In this document: piece after piece, positions 1 to 10,841 of the stretch
How the letters are laid out: every line of letters begins with the position of its first letter
Numbering within the stretch: the first letter of the stretch is position 1
NCBI GenBank assembly: GCA_964017195.1
Contig: OZ024898.1
Location: 16,010,975-16,074,974 of the forward strand
DNA length: 64,000 bases
Reading direction: 5' to 3'
Source: Siderastrea radians
Taxonomy: Eukaryota > Cnidaria > Anthozoa > Scleractinia > Rhizangiidae
Position numbers and translations under genes: made by a program
Notes under the pieces: generated by a model
What the model saw: only the letters and a program-made list of their open reading frames with translations
The model's database searches: none
What the model was told of the DNA's origin: nothing

Positions 1-394
1 CCAAAAACTGCAAACCATTCAGATGTTTGCACTGTACATGTTTTATCGCTGGCTGCAATTTTTCAAGCTGTATTTTCTTGTTGGCACTTCCTTGCAGCAG
101 CAAAACCATTGTTTTTAAACTTTTGAGTAAATAATTGGCTACCCCAAGAAGCAATTTTCTTACTTTTCAGCCAGGTAATAAGAGTACCTGAACAAACACG
201 GTAGCTGTTTTATTTGAATTTCGATTTGTGCAAGTGAAGGTTTAGTAGGAGCTGTTATTTATACAAGTAAGATAAAGAAGGAAAGAAGAGGCCGAGGCGA
301 AAAGTAGCACTGAACACTAAATAATGCCTAAACCGGAACCCAACCAGGTTCGACCAGGGGTAGGCAATTTTGTTGTTTTTGTTTACACACATGA

Positions 395-583
395 ATTCCA
401 TTTTGCTGTGTGTCTGTTCAGTAATAGATCACAGCTACAAGACGTCAAAATGTGATAATAACATCAGTGTCACACTCTCTTAACAGCTAGCTCATGTTCC
501 GACTTTTTTGGTCTTAACTATACCACATTTTGACATCATCTGTGATCTCTCTATTACCGAACAGACACACGGGAAAATGGAAT
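395..583. mobile_element. Hairpin MITE (inverted-repeat element)
   Basis: Two arms of about 70 bp (395-462 and 514-583) are inverted copies of each other. Both carry the same ordered blocks: ATTCCATTTT, GTGTGTCTGTTC, GTAATAGA, GATCACAG and GTCAAAATGTG. The spacer is about 50 bp and holds no coding sequence. This is the structure of a short non-autonomous foldback or MITE element. The superfamily cannot be assigned because the target-site duplication is not clear. Confidence 0.75.
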
Positions 584-1084
584 CTAGTATTTGTTGATCA
601 TTCACCCTCATCTGCATGTGCGCTGATGAAGCAAAAGCAAAGGCTTTAAAGGGATGACACACACAAAACAAGGGAAAAAACAGGAAAAAATGGGGGAAGG
701 GGGAGGAATTGATAGAAGCTTACATGTCTTTGTGGGGGGGGGGGTGGAAATGCTACATTTTCTCTCCCACAATTTTTTCCTTTGCTTTCTTTCATGCCCA
801 CTCCTTTCCGCTCGTCCTTTGGTCTCCTTTTGTTCAAAGGTAAATTTAGACGATCTTTTTTATACAGACGCAAATGCATTTCAAACGATTTGCCTTACAA
901 AAATAGAGGTCATAGGCGAAAAAAGAATTGACATATTTATTTTCCCAAATTTGCAGTGAGCCACCGGGGATCACGCCACGTAGTTGTGTAGTCACTTAAA
1001 TATATTTATCACCACATAAAATTCAAAGTGACATTTTATTTCAGAATTCTCGCTAGGACAGATGGTCGCTATAGAGACTGTTTC

Positions 1085-1290
1085 CAGAAGACTTCTGGCT
1101 ACATGGTCCTGCATGCATACTGATTAAGTGATGAAACTGAAAATATATATATACAGGTATCTCCAGCAGAGACTTCTGGCTACACGGTCCTGCATGTGTT
1201 TCTGGTTTTTTTTTTTTCAAAACGTAATTCCCCTATAACAAAGTTACTGAAAAAGTGATGAAACTGAGAAAAATATATGTGTATCGGTAT
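1085..1290. repeat. Imperfect local duplication
   Basis: The block AGACTTCTGGCTACA-C/T-GGTCCTGCATG occurs at about 1088-1115 and again at about 1170-1197. A second shared block, GTGATGAAACTGA followed by A/T-rich sequence and GGTAT, occurs near 1129 and 1256. The units are therefore diverged tandem copies of a segment of about 80-120 bp. Function is unknown. Confidence 0.5.
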
Positions 1291-2501
1291 AATCCTTGTT
1301 GGTTGACCCCGAAGTTCTGACCACTCCAACGATGGCGGGTGTACGCCGTGGCTCCGCATAAGTCCCCCAATTATTGCTAGACAAGAAAAAAGAAGGAAAG
1401 CATACTTTCAGCACCACGAAAGTCAAGGGAGGATGAACTAACTATTTAAAAGTTGAATAGAAAACACGTCGGAAGTGAGTGGACTTTGGCCTTTGTTCCT
1501 TAAACATTTTCTGCGATATTGACTAGTCAATTGTAAATGGACATTTTTGGTTTGCCGGGGGAATTAGCTCTCGTTCCACTTACAACGTTTGTGACAGGGA
1601 CAACAACTGGCTGTTCAGCAAGGTTCAGACTGTTTATTCCATTTTCAGATCTCAACTTCTTAGGCTCAGTTATTTTCGGTTTAAAAATTATGATGCAATC
1701 TTAAGGAATGCACTAGATCTAAATTATTTTTATCACAACAATCCAATTACGGCACTGCTACATGTATCACAAAATCTAGCGGTTTTGGCGTTAGCTTCCT
1801 GTACCGTAGGTGTTTCCTTACAACACTGAAAACTAAATGGATTTTGAGCGACTTCCTAGGGTTGATGTTTTGCAATAACTGCAAGCAATACTCTCACGAA
1901 AAGCTAAATTATACTTAAATTAGTAAACCATTTTAATTGAACTCTCTGTTTCACAACGCGCTTTCATTCTGGAACAAGTGCGCCACTGAAAGAGATCGAC
2001 CAGAGTGTAAACAAACAATTTTGAACTTAGCCTGGAACTTATTGTTCAGCTACGGCAATTTTGCTTATCGCTAAAGTTATCGACAGGAAATGATCTAATT
2101 GCTTGTTTTCTTTCAAATACACTGATGCTAACGTTGCCACACAATCTCTTTGTTCCAAAAGGACTTACGTGCGATGACCTAACGCATTTTTATACGTTAA
2201 ATATTTCAGTTCTTTAATTTTGAATTTATTAATCGCAATATCAGTTCTCTTACACGATATATAATGATGTCCCAGGTTAGATTAGTGGTGTTTTCTATTA
2301 AATATCATTTGGTTGATTTCCAAAATATGTCATTTGAGGACAAGGAAAAATGTAGACAGGAGCCTATTGGCTGTCGTGCATGGTTTACACAAAGACAAAA
2401 CATAATTTTCTCTATCTTGTAAGGTCCGAACATTACAGGCATTATAAAAATTGAAAGGAGGATAGTAACTCAAAATTTCAAAATTACAACAAGCAGCATA
2501 C

Positions 2502-4733
2502 CTGGGCGGGTTTCCTTGGTCTTTTGGGGGGAAGATTCTGTTCCCGCGCAGAGAGCCCGTCTGCCAGGCAATCTCGTTTATTTCCTGAAAACAAGAAATC
2601 TATGTAAGATGATGACAATGATTGTAGAAGTGTTTCGATGCATTACAAAGTAGCTGGTACCTAGGGCACCTACAACTCCTTCTTTATAATTTCTTTCCAG
2701 TTCAAAAATTTACTAGAGTTCAAGTTATTACGCCATAAAATGGGCCAGTTTAGTCAATTCGTCGTACTGGGTCTCCCGCATATCACGGCAAATCTGTTCT
2801 TTTTTATTCCAATGAAAAATGAATCAACCAGGTTCTGGCGTTACCTCTTCGTGGCCTCGGTTGCCTCTTGTTTACATTTATAGATAGATAAAAGGTATAG
2901 ACACAAGAAAATGGGAAATTGAAATATTATTCTGTATAGGACAGTGCTAGACGTGTAAGCTAACTAATTAATAGGTTAACTTTACAACTGAAAATCCGTC
3001 CGTTGCAAAATTTACGAACAGAAATGTCACAATTCTTCCATTCATCTATAAATAATAAATAACTAATAAATAAACTGGAATTTTGCAGTGGCTTTTTGGT
3101 CTGGCTTTTCGTCCACTGATTCCAGACCAAATTTGGAAATGTTGGTTTTTGTGAAGGGAGGAAAACCGGAGAACCCGGCAAAAAAACTCTCGAAGCAAGG
3201 ACGAGAACCAACGACAAACTCTGCCCACATATGACACCGGGACCGAGAATCGAACCCGGGCCCCATTGGTGGGAGACGAGTGCTCTCACCACTGTGCCAT
3301 CCCTGCTCCCCGTCTCCCCAGTCTTTCTTAATGATACTTGGTTTGAAACTATTCAGGCTCCATCTCTCATGGTTGGCAGGGCTTAAATTTCCCCACAGAA
3401 GGGTCCGAAAAAATATGCGGTGACTGTTTACCGTAATGTGTCGTTCTAAAATGAGGGATGTTGAAGTCAGCATTTCTGAGGTTGTACCATTTAGGAATTG
3501 TGGAAAATAGTCCTGATAAGTGTAGTGCAGAACTAGGCCGTTTTTAACTTTAGACAGTAAAGTAAATATCTTTTGTAATCTCTTTGATACGGAGCAGGGA
3601 GGCAGGCGCTTTTTAAGAGATCACTATAGGACTCAGTCTTTGAATTGAAAACTGCTCTCAATGCACGTTCTTGAATTTGTTCAAGTTTGCACTTGGCCGA
3701 AGATTTGCAAAAGTGCCATACAATTTTGTCAGATGAGGTAAAATAGCAGATTGCAGTTTAGCAGAGTAGGGTATAAGATTACGTAACCTCTGCGGCACTC
3801 CTACTTTTTGACTATCACTTTGGCCGATGTCTTTTATATGCAAACTGAATGTTAGCTTATCGTCAATAGTCACTCCGATTGTGAGTTTATCCGATGTTTG
3901 GAGAATAGTGGGGAGAAAAATGGAGAGAATTAATGGATGTTAATATTGGGACTTAAAGGGTTAACTACCAATAACTACTATAAGTGACTACATATATGAT
4001 GATAATTAGTCATTACCTTGGTCATTTCCAGACTGGTTCTCCACTGTGTTGGCTACCAGTAAAGGTTCTGAAAAATAAAGTCAAAAAACATCATTTGGAA
4101 TAATTAGTCATACAGTCTTATCACCATTCACAGACTCGGACTACTAGATCTGTACGGAGTGGACAGATATGATGGTCGTTAATTACCTTGGTTATTTCCA
4201 GACTGGTTCTCCACTGTGTTGGCGGCTACCAGTAAAGGTTCTGAAAAATAAAGTCAAAAAACATCATTTGGAATAATTAGTCATACAGTCTTATCACCAT
4301 TCACAGACTCGGACTACTAGATCTGTACGGAGTGGACAGATATGATGGTCGTTAATTACCTTGGTTATTTCCAGACTGGTTCTCCACTGTGTTGGCGGCT
4401 ACCAGTAAAGGTTCTGAAAAATAAAGTCAAAAAACATGATTTGGAATAATTAGTCATACAGTCTTATCACCATTCACAGACTCGGACTACTAGATCTGTA
4501 CGAAGTGGACAGATATGATGGTCGTTAATTACCTTGGTTATTTCCAGACTGGTTCTCCACTGTGTTGGCTACAAGTAAAGGTTCTTAAAAATAAAGTCAA
4601 AAAACATCATTTGGAATACTGAATAAGCAATGATACAGTCTTATCACCATTCATAGACTCGGACTAGATCTGTAAAAGGTGAACAGATATGATGGTCGTT
4701 ACCTGCTTGGTCATTTCCAAGCTGGTTCTCCAT
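2502..4733 (-). CDS. Unknown small protein gene with a tandemly duplicated exon (3' end not found)
   Basis: The exon chain is 4703-4733 (starts ATG), 4533-4583, 4360-4413, 4187-4240, 4017-4067 and 2502-2584. Every exon has an AG acceptor and GT donor on the minus strand. The four middle exons are 51, 54, 54 and 51 nt, all phase 1-1, and each encodes one 17-18-residue unit of the form EPLLVA(A)NTVENQSGN-N/D-Q. The ATG exon encodes MENQLGNDQA, which resembles the end of a unit. The last exon seen encodes a basic tail with PPKRPRKPAQ, possibly a nuclear localisation signal. The ATG has G at -3 and +4. Reading past the last donor reaches a stop after five codons. I do not recognise the protein. 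Expression, 3' end and function are unknown. A non-coding repeat array is the main alternative, but the preserved phase argues against it. Confidence 0.5.
3155..3311 (-). mobile_element. tRNA-derived SINE
   Basis: Read on the minus strand, the head shows a clear RNA polymerase III A box (TGGCACAGTGG) and B box (GGTTCGATTCT) about 35 bp apart. A non-tRNA body follows, containing GTCATATGTGGG and a CCGGTTTTCCTCCC-like stretch. The segment does not fold as an intact tRNA, so it is a SINE and not a tRNA gene. It lies in the long intron between exons 5 and 6 of the small minus-strand gene at 2502-4733. Confidence 0.8.
3520..3900 (-). pseudogene. CR1-like non-LTR retrotransposon fragment (RT C-terminal end)
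   Basis: The minus strand encodes the region just after the reverse transcriptase domain of a CR1/jockey-like element. It begins with VTIDDKLTFSLHIKDI, followed by a block with RLRNLIPYSAKLQ, and then the weak C-terminal helix region with KRLQKIFTLLSKVKN. At least one frameshift separates these blocks (near 3700) and there are stops, so it is a dead 5'-truncated copy. It lies in an intron of the minus-strand gene at 2502-4733. The family call rests on remembered conservation of this C-terminal region. Confidence 0.65.
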
Positions 4734-4740
4734 AACTTGA
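4012..4740. repeat. Tandem repeat, 170-173 bp unit, about 4.2 copies, containing an exon
   Basis: Unit starts fall at about 4012, 4182, 4355, 4528 and 4701, spaced 170, 173, 173 and 173 bp. Copies 1-4 are nearly identical across both the exon-like part and the intron-like part. The final copy (4701-4733) is diverged and truncated. The high identity of the non-exonic parts shows the duplications are recent or homogenised. Confidence 0.9.
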
Positions 4741-4949
4741 TTTTAGTGCGAAAATGGTGACGCAGACCGGTCGCCGATCGTGTCCCAGACCGTCGCAGAC
4801 CCTTTTATTGAACACATCACCAGGCTTTATACTAAACTAAATGTTTCCTATCATGGGTCCACGTGATATTCGCAAAGGTGTAACAAAAAATAATTGGAAT
4901 TACGGTTAACGAAGGACAAACTCAACGTTATTTTAATTTGCCAAAATTT

Positions 4950-7290
4950 ACCTTTCACTTCGGGAAATGATGGTAGATGAATGTAGATGGTAAATAAAAG
5001 TGGATGAAGGTAGATGAAGACGGCCAGTTTCAGTGAATGAAGGTGACTGAAAGCGAATGAAGGCAAATGAAGGTGAATAAAAAAAAAAGAAAAATGATGA
5101 GGGTATATGACGGTGCATGAAGGTAAATGATGGTGAATAATGATAATAATAATTTATTAATTTGGTATAGCGCCTTTTAACATATGAATGATCAAAAGTG
5201 CTTTACATTCACAACATACTAGTTAAAATTAATAAAACGAATCTATGATAGATAAAACCGATAAGAAAGGTATGAAGGGTGAATGAAGGCAGATGAAAGT
5301 GGATGAAAGCGAACGCAGAAGGATGGGGCCAAATGAAGGTGCATGAAGGAGGATGAGAGCAAATGAATGAGGATGATGGAGAATGAAGAAGGATGAGGGT
5401 GAATGAGGCTGAATGAAGGTCAATGAAGGTAAATGAAACTGAAGGAAGGTGAACGAAGGAGAATGAGTCGGAATGAAGGTGAATGAGACTGAATGAAGGT
5501 AAATGAGACTGAGTGAAGGTAAATGAAGGAGGATGAGACTGAATGAAGGTGAACGAGGAAGAATGAGTGTGAGTGAGGGAGGATGATGGTGAATGAAGGA
5601 GGATGAGGGTGAATGAGACTGAATAAAGGTGAGTGAGAAGAATAAGTGAGACTGAATGAAGGTGAATGAAGGAGAATGATGGTGAATGAAGAAGGATGAG
5701 GGTGAATGAGACTGAATGAAGGTAAATGAGACTGAATGAAGGTAAATGAGACTGAATGAAGGAGAATGAGACTGAATGAAGGTAAATGAGACTGAATGAA
5801 GGAGAATGAGATTGAATGAAGGTAAATGATACTGAATGAAGGAGAATGAGACTGAATGAAGGAGAATGAGACTGAATGAAGGTAAATGAGACTGAATGAA
5901 GGTAAATGAGACTGAATGAAGGTGAATGAAGGAGAATGATGGTGAATGAAGAAGGATGAGGGTGAATGAGACTGAATGAAGGTAAATGAGACTGAATGAA
6001 GGTAAATGAGACTGAATGAAGGTAAATGAGACTGAATGAAGGTACATGAGACTGAATGAATTGAAGGAGAATGAGACTGAATGAAGGTAAATGAGACTGA
6101 ATGAAGGAGAATGAGACTGAATGAAGGTAAATGAGACTGAATGAAGGTAAATGAGACTGAATGAAGGTGAATGAAGGAGAATGATGGTGAATGAAGAAGG
6201 ATGAGGGTGAATGAGACTGAATGAAGGTAAATGAGACTGAATGAAGGTAAATGAGACTGAATGAAGGTACATGAGACTGAATGAAGGTACATGAGACTGA
6301 ATGAATTGAAGGAGAATGAGACTGAATGAAGGTAAATGAGACTGAATGAAGGAGAATGAGACTGAATGAAGGTAAATGAGACTGAATGAAGGTAAATGAG
6401 ACTGAATGAAGGTAAATGAGACTAAATGAAGGTAAATGAGACTGAATGAAGGTAAATGAGACTGAATGAAGGTGAATGAAGGAGAATGAGACTGAATGAA
6501 GGAGAATGAGACTGAATGAAGGTAAATGAGACTGAATGAAGGTAAATGAGACTGAATGAAGGTGAATGAAGGAGAATGAGACTGAATGAAGGTGAATGAG
6601 ACTGAATGAAGGTAAATGAGACTGAATGAAAGTAAATGAGACTGAATGAAGGTACATGAGACTGAATGAAGGTAAATGAAGGAGGATGAGACTGAATGAA
6701 GGTGAATGAGGAAGAATGAGTGTGAGTGAGGGAGGATGATGGTGAATGAAGGAGGATGAGGGTGAATGAGACTGAATAAAGGTGAATGAAGTTTAATGAG
6801 TCGGAATTAAGGTGAATGAGACTGAATGAAGGTGAATGAAGTTTAATGAGTCGGAATTAAGGTGAATGAGACTGAATAAAGGTAAATGAAGGAGGATGAG
6901 ACTGAATGAAGGTTAATGAAGGAGAATGAGTCGGAATTAAGGTGAATGAGACTGAATGGAGGTGAATGAAGGAGAATGAGACTGACTGAAGGTAAATGAA
7001 GGAGAATGAGACTGAATGAAGGTGGATGAGGAAGAATGAAGGTAAATGAAGGAGGATGATGGTCAATGAAGGAGGATGAGGGTGAATGAGTAGGAATTAA
7101 GGTGAATGAGACTGACTGAAGGTGAATGAAGGAGAATGAGACTGAATGAAGGTGAATGAGGGAGATTGAAGATGAATGAATGAGTATGAGGGTGAATTGA
7201 GAAGGATGAGACTGAATGAAAGAGGATGAGGGTGAATGAAGAAGAATGACGAAGGATGAGGAAGAATGAAGGCGAATGAGGACAAGTGAC
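4950..7290. repeat. Minisatellite, core 20-bp unit with higher-order structure
   Basis: The core is a 20-bp unit, GAATGAAGGTAAATGAGACT, repeated with variants (GGAGAATGAG, GGTGAATGAG, GGAGGATGAG). It is fairly regular from about 5400 to 6900 and degenerate at both ends. Larger blocks recur: the run starting GGAGAATGAT appears at 5671, 5931 and 6175 (260 and 244 bp apart), and a variant with an extra TTGAAGG appears at 6061 and 6305 (244 bp apart). The minus strand has few stops, giving a long low-complexity open frame (5209-6657) that reads SFTFIQSHLPSFSLI-like. This is a by-product of the repeat and not a gene. The interval 5140-5235 is not minisatellite: it looks like the tail of a non-LTR retroelement. 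Confidence 0.9.
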
Positions 7291-8129
7291 AGTGGATAGG
7301 GTTAAATTCTTGTATTGCAAATCGAAGAGAATGCGAACACAAACAATCTAATCGCTTGTCTGTCGCTGCACTATGTTAGGTCAATTGGTCAGCGGGAAAC
7401 TTCAAAACGGCTCGGAGCCATTCCTGCATTTAACGCTATGTCTTGAATCGTCTTCGAGCATGGATAAATAAGATTTTACAACAACTTGCCTCACCAAACT
7501 TGGATTCTGATAGCCAGGAATCAGTGTTTCATCGTGTTGAAACTCTTTATAACACAGTGGCGCGGTTCGATGGAGTCGTTCCTGGGATTGACGTCAGTAT
7601 TGTCAACCATCTAAGAGAAGTGCGTGACTTACTCAGCTTCCATTGTCTATCTTTTTCTGCACATATCGCAGAACGACTTTTCACTGCCTCAAGAACAACT
7701 GGAATTTTTGGTAGAACCGCGGTTTAGTGTTCCTCAGATATCAAAACTTCTGGGAGTTAGTCCTCGAACAGTGGAAAGACGCCTGTCCGAGCATGGGTTA
7801 AGCATTCGACAGACGTACGCCGACATGAATGACGGTGATCTAGATAGCCTGCTAAGGATCATACTAAGGGAGTTTCCTAATGCTGGTTACAAGAGAATGA
7901 CTGGCTTATTATTAGGTAGAGGAATACGACTTCAACAAAGTAGGATACGATCTGCAATGCAACGAGTCAATCCTCAGGGTTGTCTCTTAAGATCACTGGA
8001 GTTGAACATATTGCATCGCCGTAGTTACCAGGTGTACGGCCCCTTGGCACTGTGGCACTTAGACGGGAACCACAAGTTAATAAGGTATTGTACTGAGCTG
8101 ACCCGTAAGAAAAGTGTTTGTCGAAAGCT

Positions 8130-8146
8130 GGATAATGCTATCTACC

Positions 8147-8179
<33 letters not shown>
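8130..8179. repeat. Short perfect-like hairpin in intron
   Basis: About 22-bp arms beginning GGATAATGCTATC and ending GATAGCGTTATCC pair with few mismatches around a 5-6 bp loop. TTTCGAACAACCGGG follows directly; the same string recurs at about 45015-45030, so this is probably an end of a dispersed MITE family. It lies in the first intron of the integrase-like gene. Confidence 0.65.
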
Positions 8180-8180
<1 letters not shown>

Positions 8181-8218
8181 TCTTTCGAACAACCGGGGCC
8201 TGGACACCAAACACTTGT

Positions 8219-8375
8219 AATAGGCTTCTTTCGATATATTAAAATTCAGCTTGGTAGCGAGGCCTAGAGGACACAAACAAAAGAAATGAATAAACATGCT
8301 TGTAAAATTTCTTTTATTTGTGTCCTCTAGGCCTCGCTACCAAGCTGAATTTTAATATATCGAAAGAAGCCTATT
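8219..8375. mobile_element. Foldback element, 69-bp arms with 19-bp loop
   Basis: Arms 8219-8287 and 8307-8375 are reverse complements with about one mismatch. The outer end reads AATAGGCTTCTTTCGATAT. The near-identity implies recent insertion or gene conversion. There is no coding capacity. It sits in the intron between the two integrase-core exons of the gene at 7443-10277. Confidence 0.85.
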
Positions 8376-10841
8376 GATCGATACCCCAATACATGCTAAA
8401 ATGGAAATGTCAAACGGTATTATCTAAGAATGTTCATAAGAATATTTTCAGCTTAAAATCGAGAGAAAAATAAGATTATTCAGCCTGGTTCGCCAAAAAC
8501 AATATTCTTATAAAATAAAAGGGGTCTGATTGAAACTTTTTGTAAATTTGAAAAACAGCAAATATGGACGGGGTGGAGAGCCTCCTACAAAAATTTAAAA
8601 AAAAATCAAGTTGGCTTTGCACCCCCCTCCTGTGTAGACCTTATGTGGGCTCATCACGCAATCTCCTTCATGAGATTGCAAAATAACATTTTAATTGTTG
8701 GATAAATTATATGGAAAGGAACCACAAAGACTGTAAACTGTTATACCGTAAAATAAAAGTTAAACCAAAATGAAAGAAAACTCAAATCAACAAAATTGAT
8801 TCACAAATAAAACTTTTCTATGCTGTGTCTCCCCAGATGGAGAATTGTAATTCACGGTGGCATTGACGGGTACTCGAGAATGATTGTTTTTCTTCAAGCT
8901 GCCACCAACAACAAAGCTTCAACTGTTTTTCAGTGGTTCCAGTCAGCAGTGCAAACTTACGGCCTTCCCTCACGTGTCAGAACAGACAAAGGCGGCGAAA
9001 ATGTGGAAGTAGCATGGTTTATGTTGAACCATCCTTTGCGTGGTCCAAATCGTGGCAGCCATATTACAGGAAGAAGTGTACACAACCAGCGAATCGAGCG
9101 TTTGTGGAGGGATGTGTTCTTGGGCTGCGCTGTACATACCTGTTCTACTAGCTATTTTATTACATGGAGAATTGTGAAATTCTAGACCCTGCTGATGAAG
9201 TTCACCTTTTTGCCCTGCATTATGTTTACGTACCACGATTACAAAGGAATTTGGACCTGTTTACTGTTGGTCACAATAGGGGCCCTCTAAGCACAGAACA
9301 CAATGCCTCACCTGAGCAGTTGTTTATTCAAGGCATGTTGTTAGTAGCAGGCAGTGAGCGGAGAACATCAATTGAATTTGCTAATCAGGTAAAACTATTT
9401 CTTTTTGTCACTTTTGATAACATTTCTTTCTCAAAAAATTCACTTTTATGTTTGGAAATAATAGGTACAAATAATAGGTACTTTGTTTTTGTGGTTGTTC
9501 TTGTTTAAAAAAAAACAAAGGATTTTGTTTTGGCAATTGTGGTACATAAAAGCTACAACTCTCACTCTATGGTAGGGTTCAAAATTTCTGGATTGGGCAA
9601 TTTTTCTGGGCAAGATGTTTTCGTTTTTCATCTTCAGGTTGTGCAAGATTTTTTAAAGATTTCCTTAATGTTTTTTTCTTCCTTTGGCTACCCTTGAACG
9701 TTTTTTAAGCCATTTTTTCTGCACTTTTGCAGAAAGTTTTTTTGGTAATTACCCAAACACCCCCCCCCCCTTGCCCCCTCAAAAATAAATGTCAATCCCC
9801 TACAGTGGTGAAATTTTTTGACCACTTTCATCATAATTGTTGTTGTTCTTTTCTTTAATTTTCAGGCTGAAATTGATGCATATGGTATTGATCCAGATGG
9901 ACCTGCACCTTCTGAGGAATGGGATGGTCCAATTAATGATGACGTAGCAGCTGTTGAAGTGCCTTCAACAGAATGCCCACTGGCAAATGAAACATGGGAA
10001 TTACTATCAGCTTCTATTGATCCATTGCGTGACTCAAATGTCAATGGCATGGACATATACCTAGAAACAGTTAGGTTTATTCAAGACATAGTATAGTGTA
10101 CCATGCCAGGATGTGAATGATAAGTCAAGTATTGCAGTTCCAGAGACAGTTATTCCTGTGTCAGAACAAAGTTATGAAGATCTTACACGTTTGATAGACC
10201 CATTGAGAGAAAGTTCTTATTATGAGATTGACATTCTGATGGAAGTTTTAGCATTCTGTTCAACACAGAACCTTTAAAAAGGGTTATTAAGGTAATGCCA
10301 CACTGAACTAGTGAAGAGGTTAAACACAACCTTTAATGACTGAAACATTTTTTATGATCATGCTCAAAGGCTATCATAAGCATTCCATGTCATTCTGTAA
10401 TGATAACTTTAAAACTTAATCAAACGGAAATAGAAATTTTATCACTGAAAATTTTATCTTTAAAACTCCAACAACAACTTTAAAAACTGTAACACAAAAC
10501 TCGACCTTTGCTTTTTGCAACACTGTCTGAACACAAACATGAGGCTCAATGTTACCTTAGCTTTATGTATAGTAAGAATGGTCTCTCATCCATCCAGACA
10601 ACTGATAATTTGTCATAGTTTCAAAATATAAGCAACAAAACAATATTGATCACTGACAAACATTGCATCAGTGACAAAAACAATACAGTACCCTAGAAAA
10701 CAATAACTATAGGGTTCTATAGCAATGCTTGATGTGGTATTTCTAACTCTTAACACGAAGTATAACAAAACTACATCAACAACTAGTAGTCAACAGTACA
10801 CAACGTCAGGTTTCAAGTTCTTGGGAAACACTGATGTACTT

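Larger units (their letters stand above)
1..2501. other. Gene-poor stretch, no confirmed exon
   Basis: No convincing coding region was found. The stretch holds the hairpin MITE at 395-583 and an imperfect duplication at about 1085-1290, each described separately. Two minus-strand pieces resemble terminal exons of the gene at 2502-4733: an acceptor-like site near 1115 followed by about 38 open codons, and a pyrimidine-rich acceptor near 1380. Only the first matches the phase-0 end of exon 6, and its pyrimidine tract is poor, so neither is called. Confidence 0.5.
7443..10277 (+). pseudogene. Integrase-core (DDE) transposase-like gene, frameshifted
   Basis: Coding segments are 7443-8084, 8837-9388 and 9866-10277, joined by clean GT-AG introns; the split Arg codon at 8084/8837 is restored. 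Domains in order are an N-terminal helical region, a helix-turn-helix (SVPQISKLLGVSPRTVERRL, about 7730), and a retroviral-type integrase core. The core's three acidic residues are visible: D in HLDGN (8062-8064), D in RTDKGGEN (8985-8987) and E in NQRIERLW (9096-9098). The acidic tail holds two diverged copies of a module containing IDPLR. Breaks are a +1 frame change at about 7640-7700, another with an in-frame TAG at about 9120-9150, and a stop plus frame change at 10094-10105. Intact relatives occur widely in cnidarian and fish genomes (from memory). This copy looks like a domesticated or transposon gene in decay; assembly errors could explain some breaks. Confidence 0.7.

Noticed and set aside
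654..959. 101-codon plus-strand frame
   Set aside because: It runs through homopolymer-rich A and G tracts, has no recognisable domain, and overlaps an opposite frame of similar length.
5209..6657. 482-codon minus-strand open frame (and overlapping 347- and 290-codon frames)
   Set aside because: All three are readings of the same 20-bp minisatellite in different frames; there is no unique sequence, splice context or domain.
9118..9140. 20-nt GT...AG intron restoring the integrase frame
   Set aside because: Far below any known spliceosomal intron size; a small insertion or frameshift is more likely.
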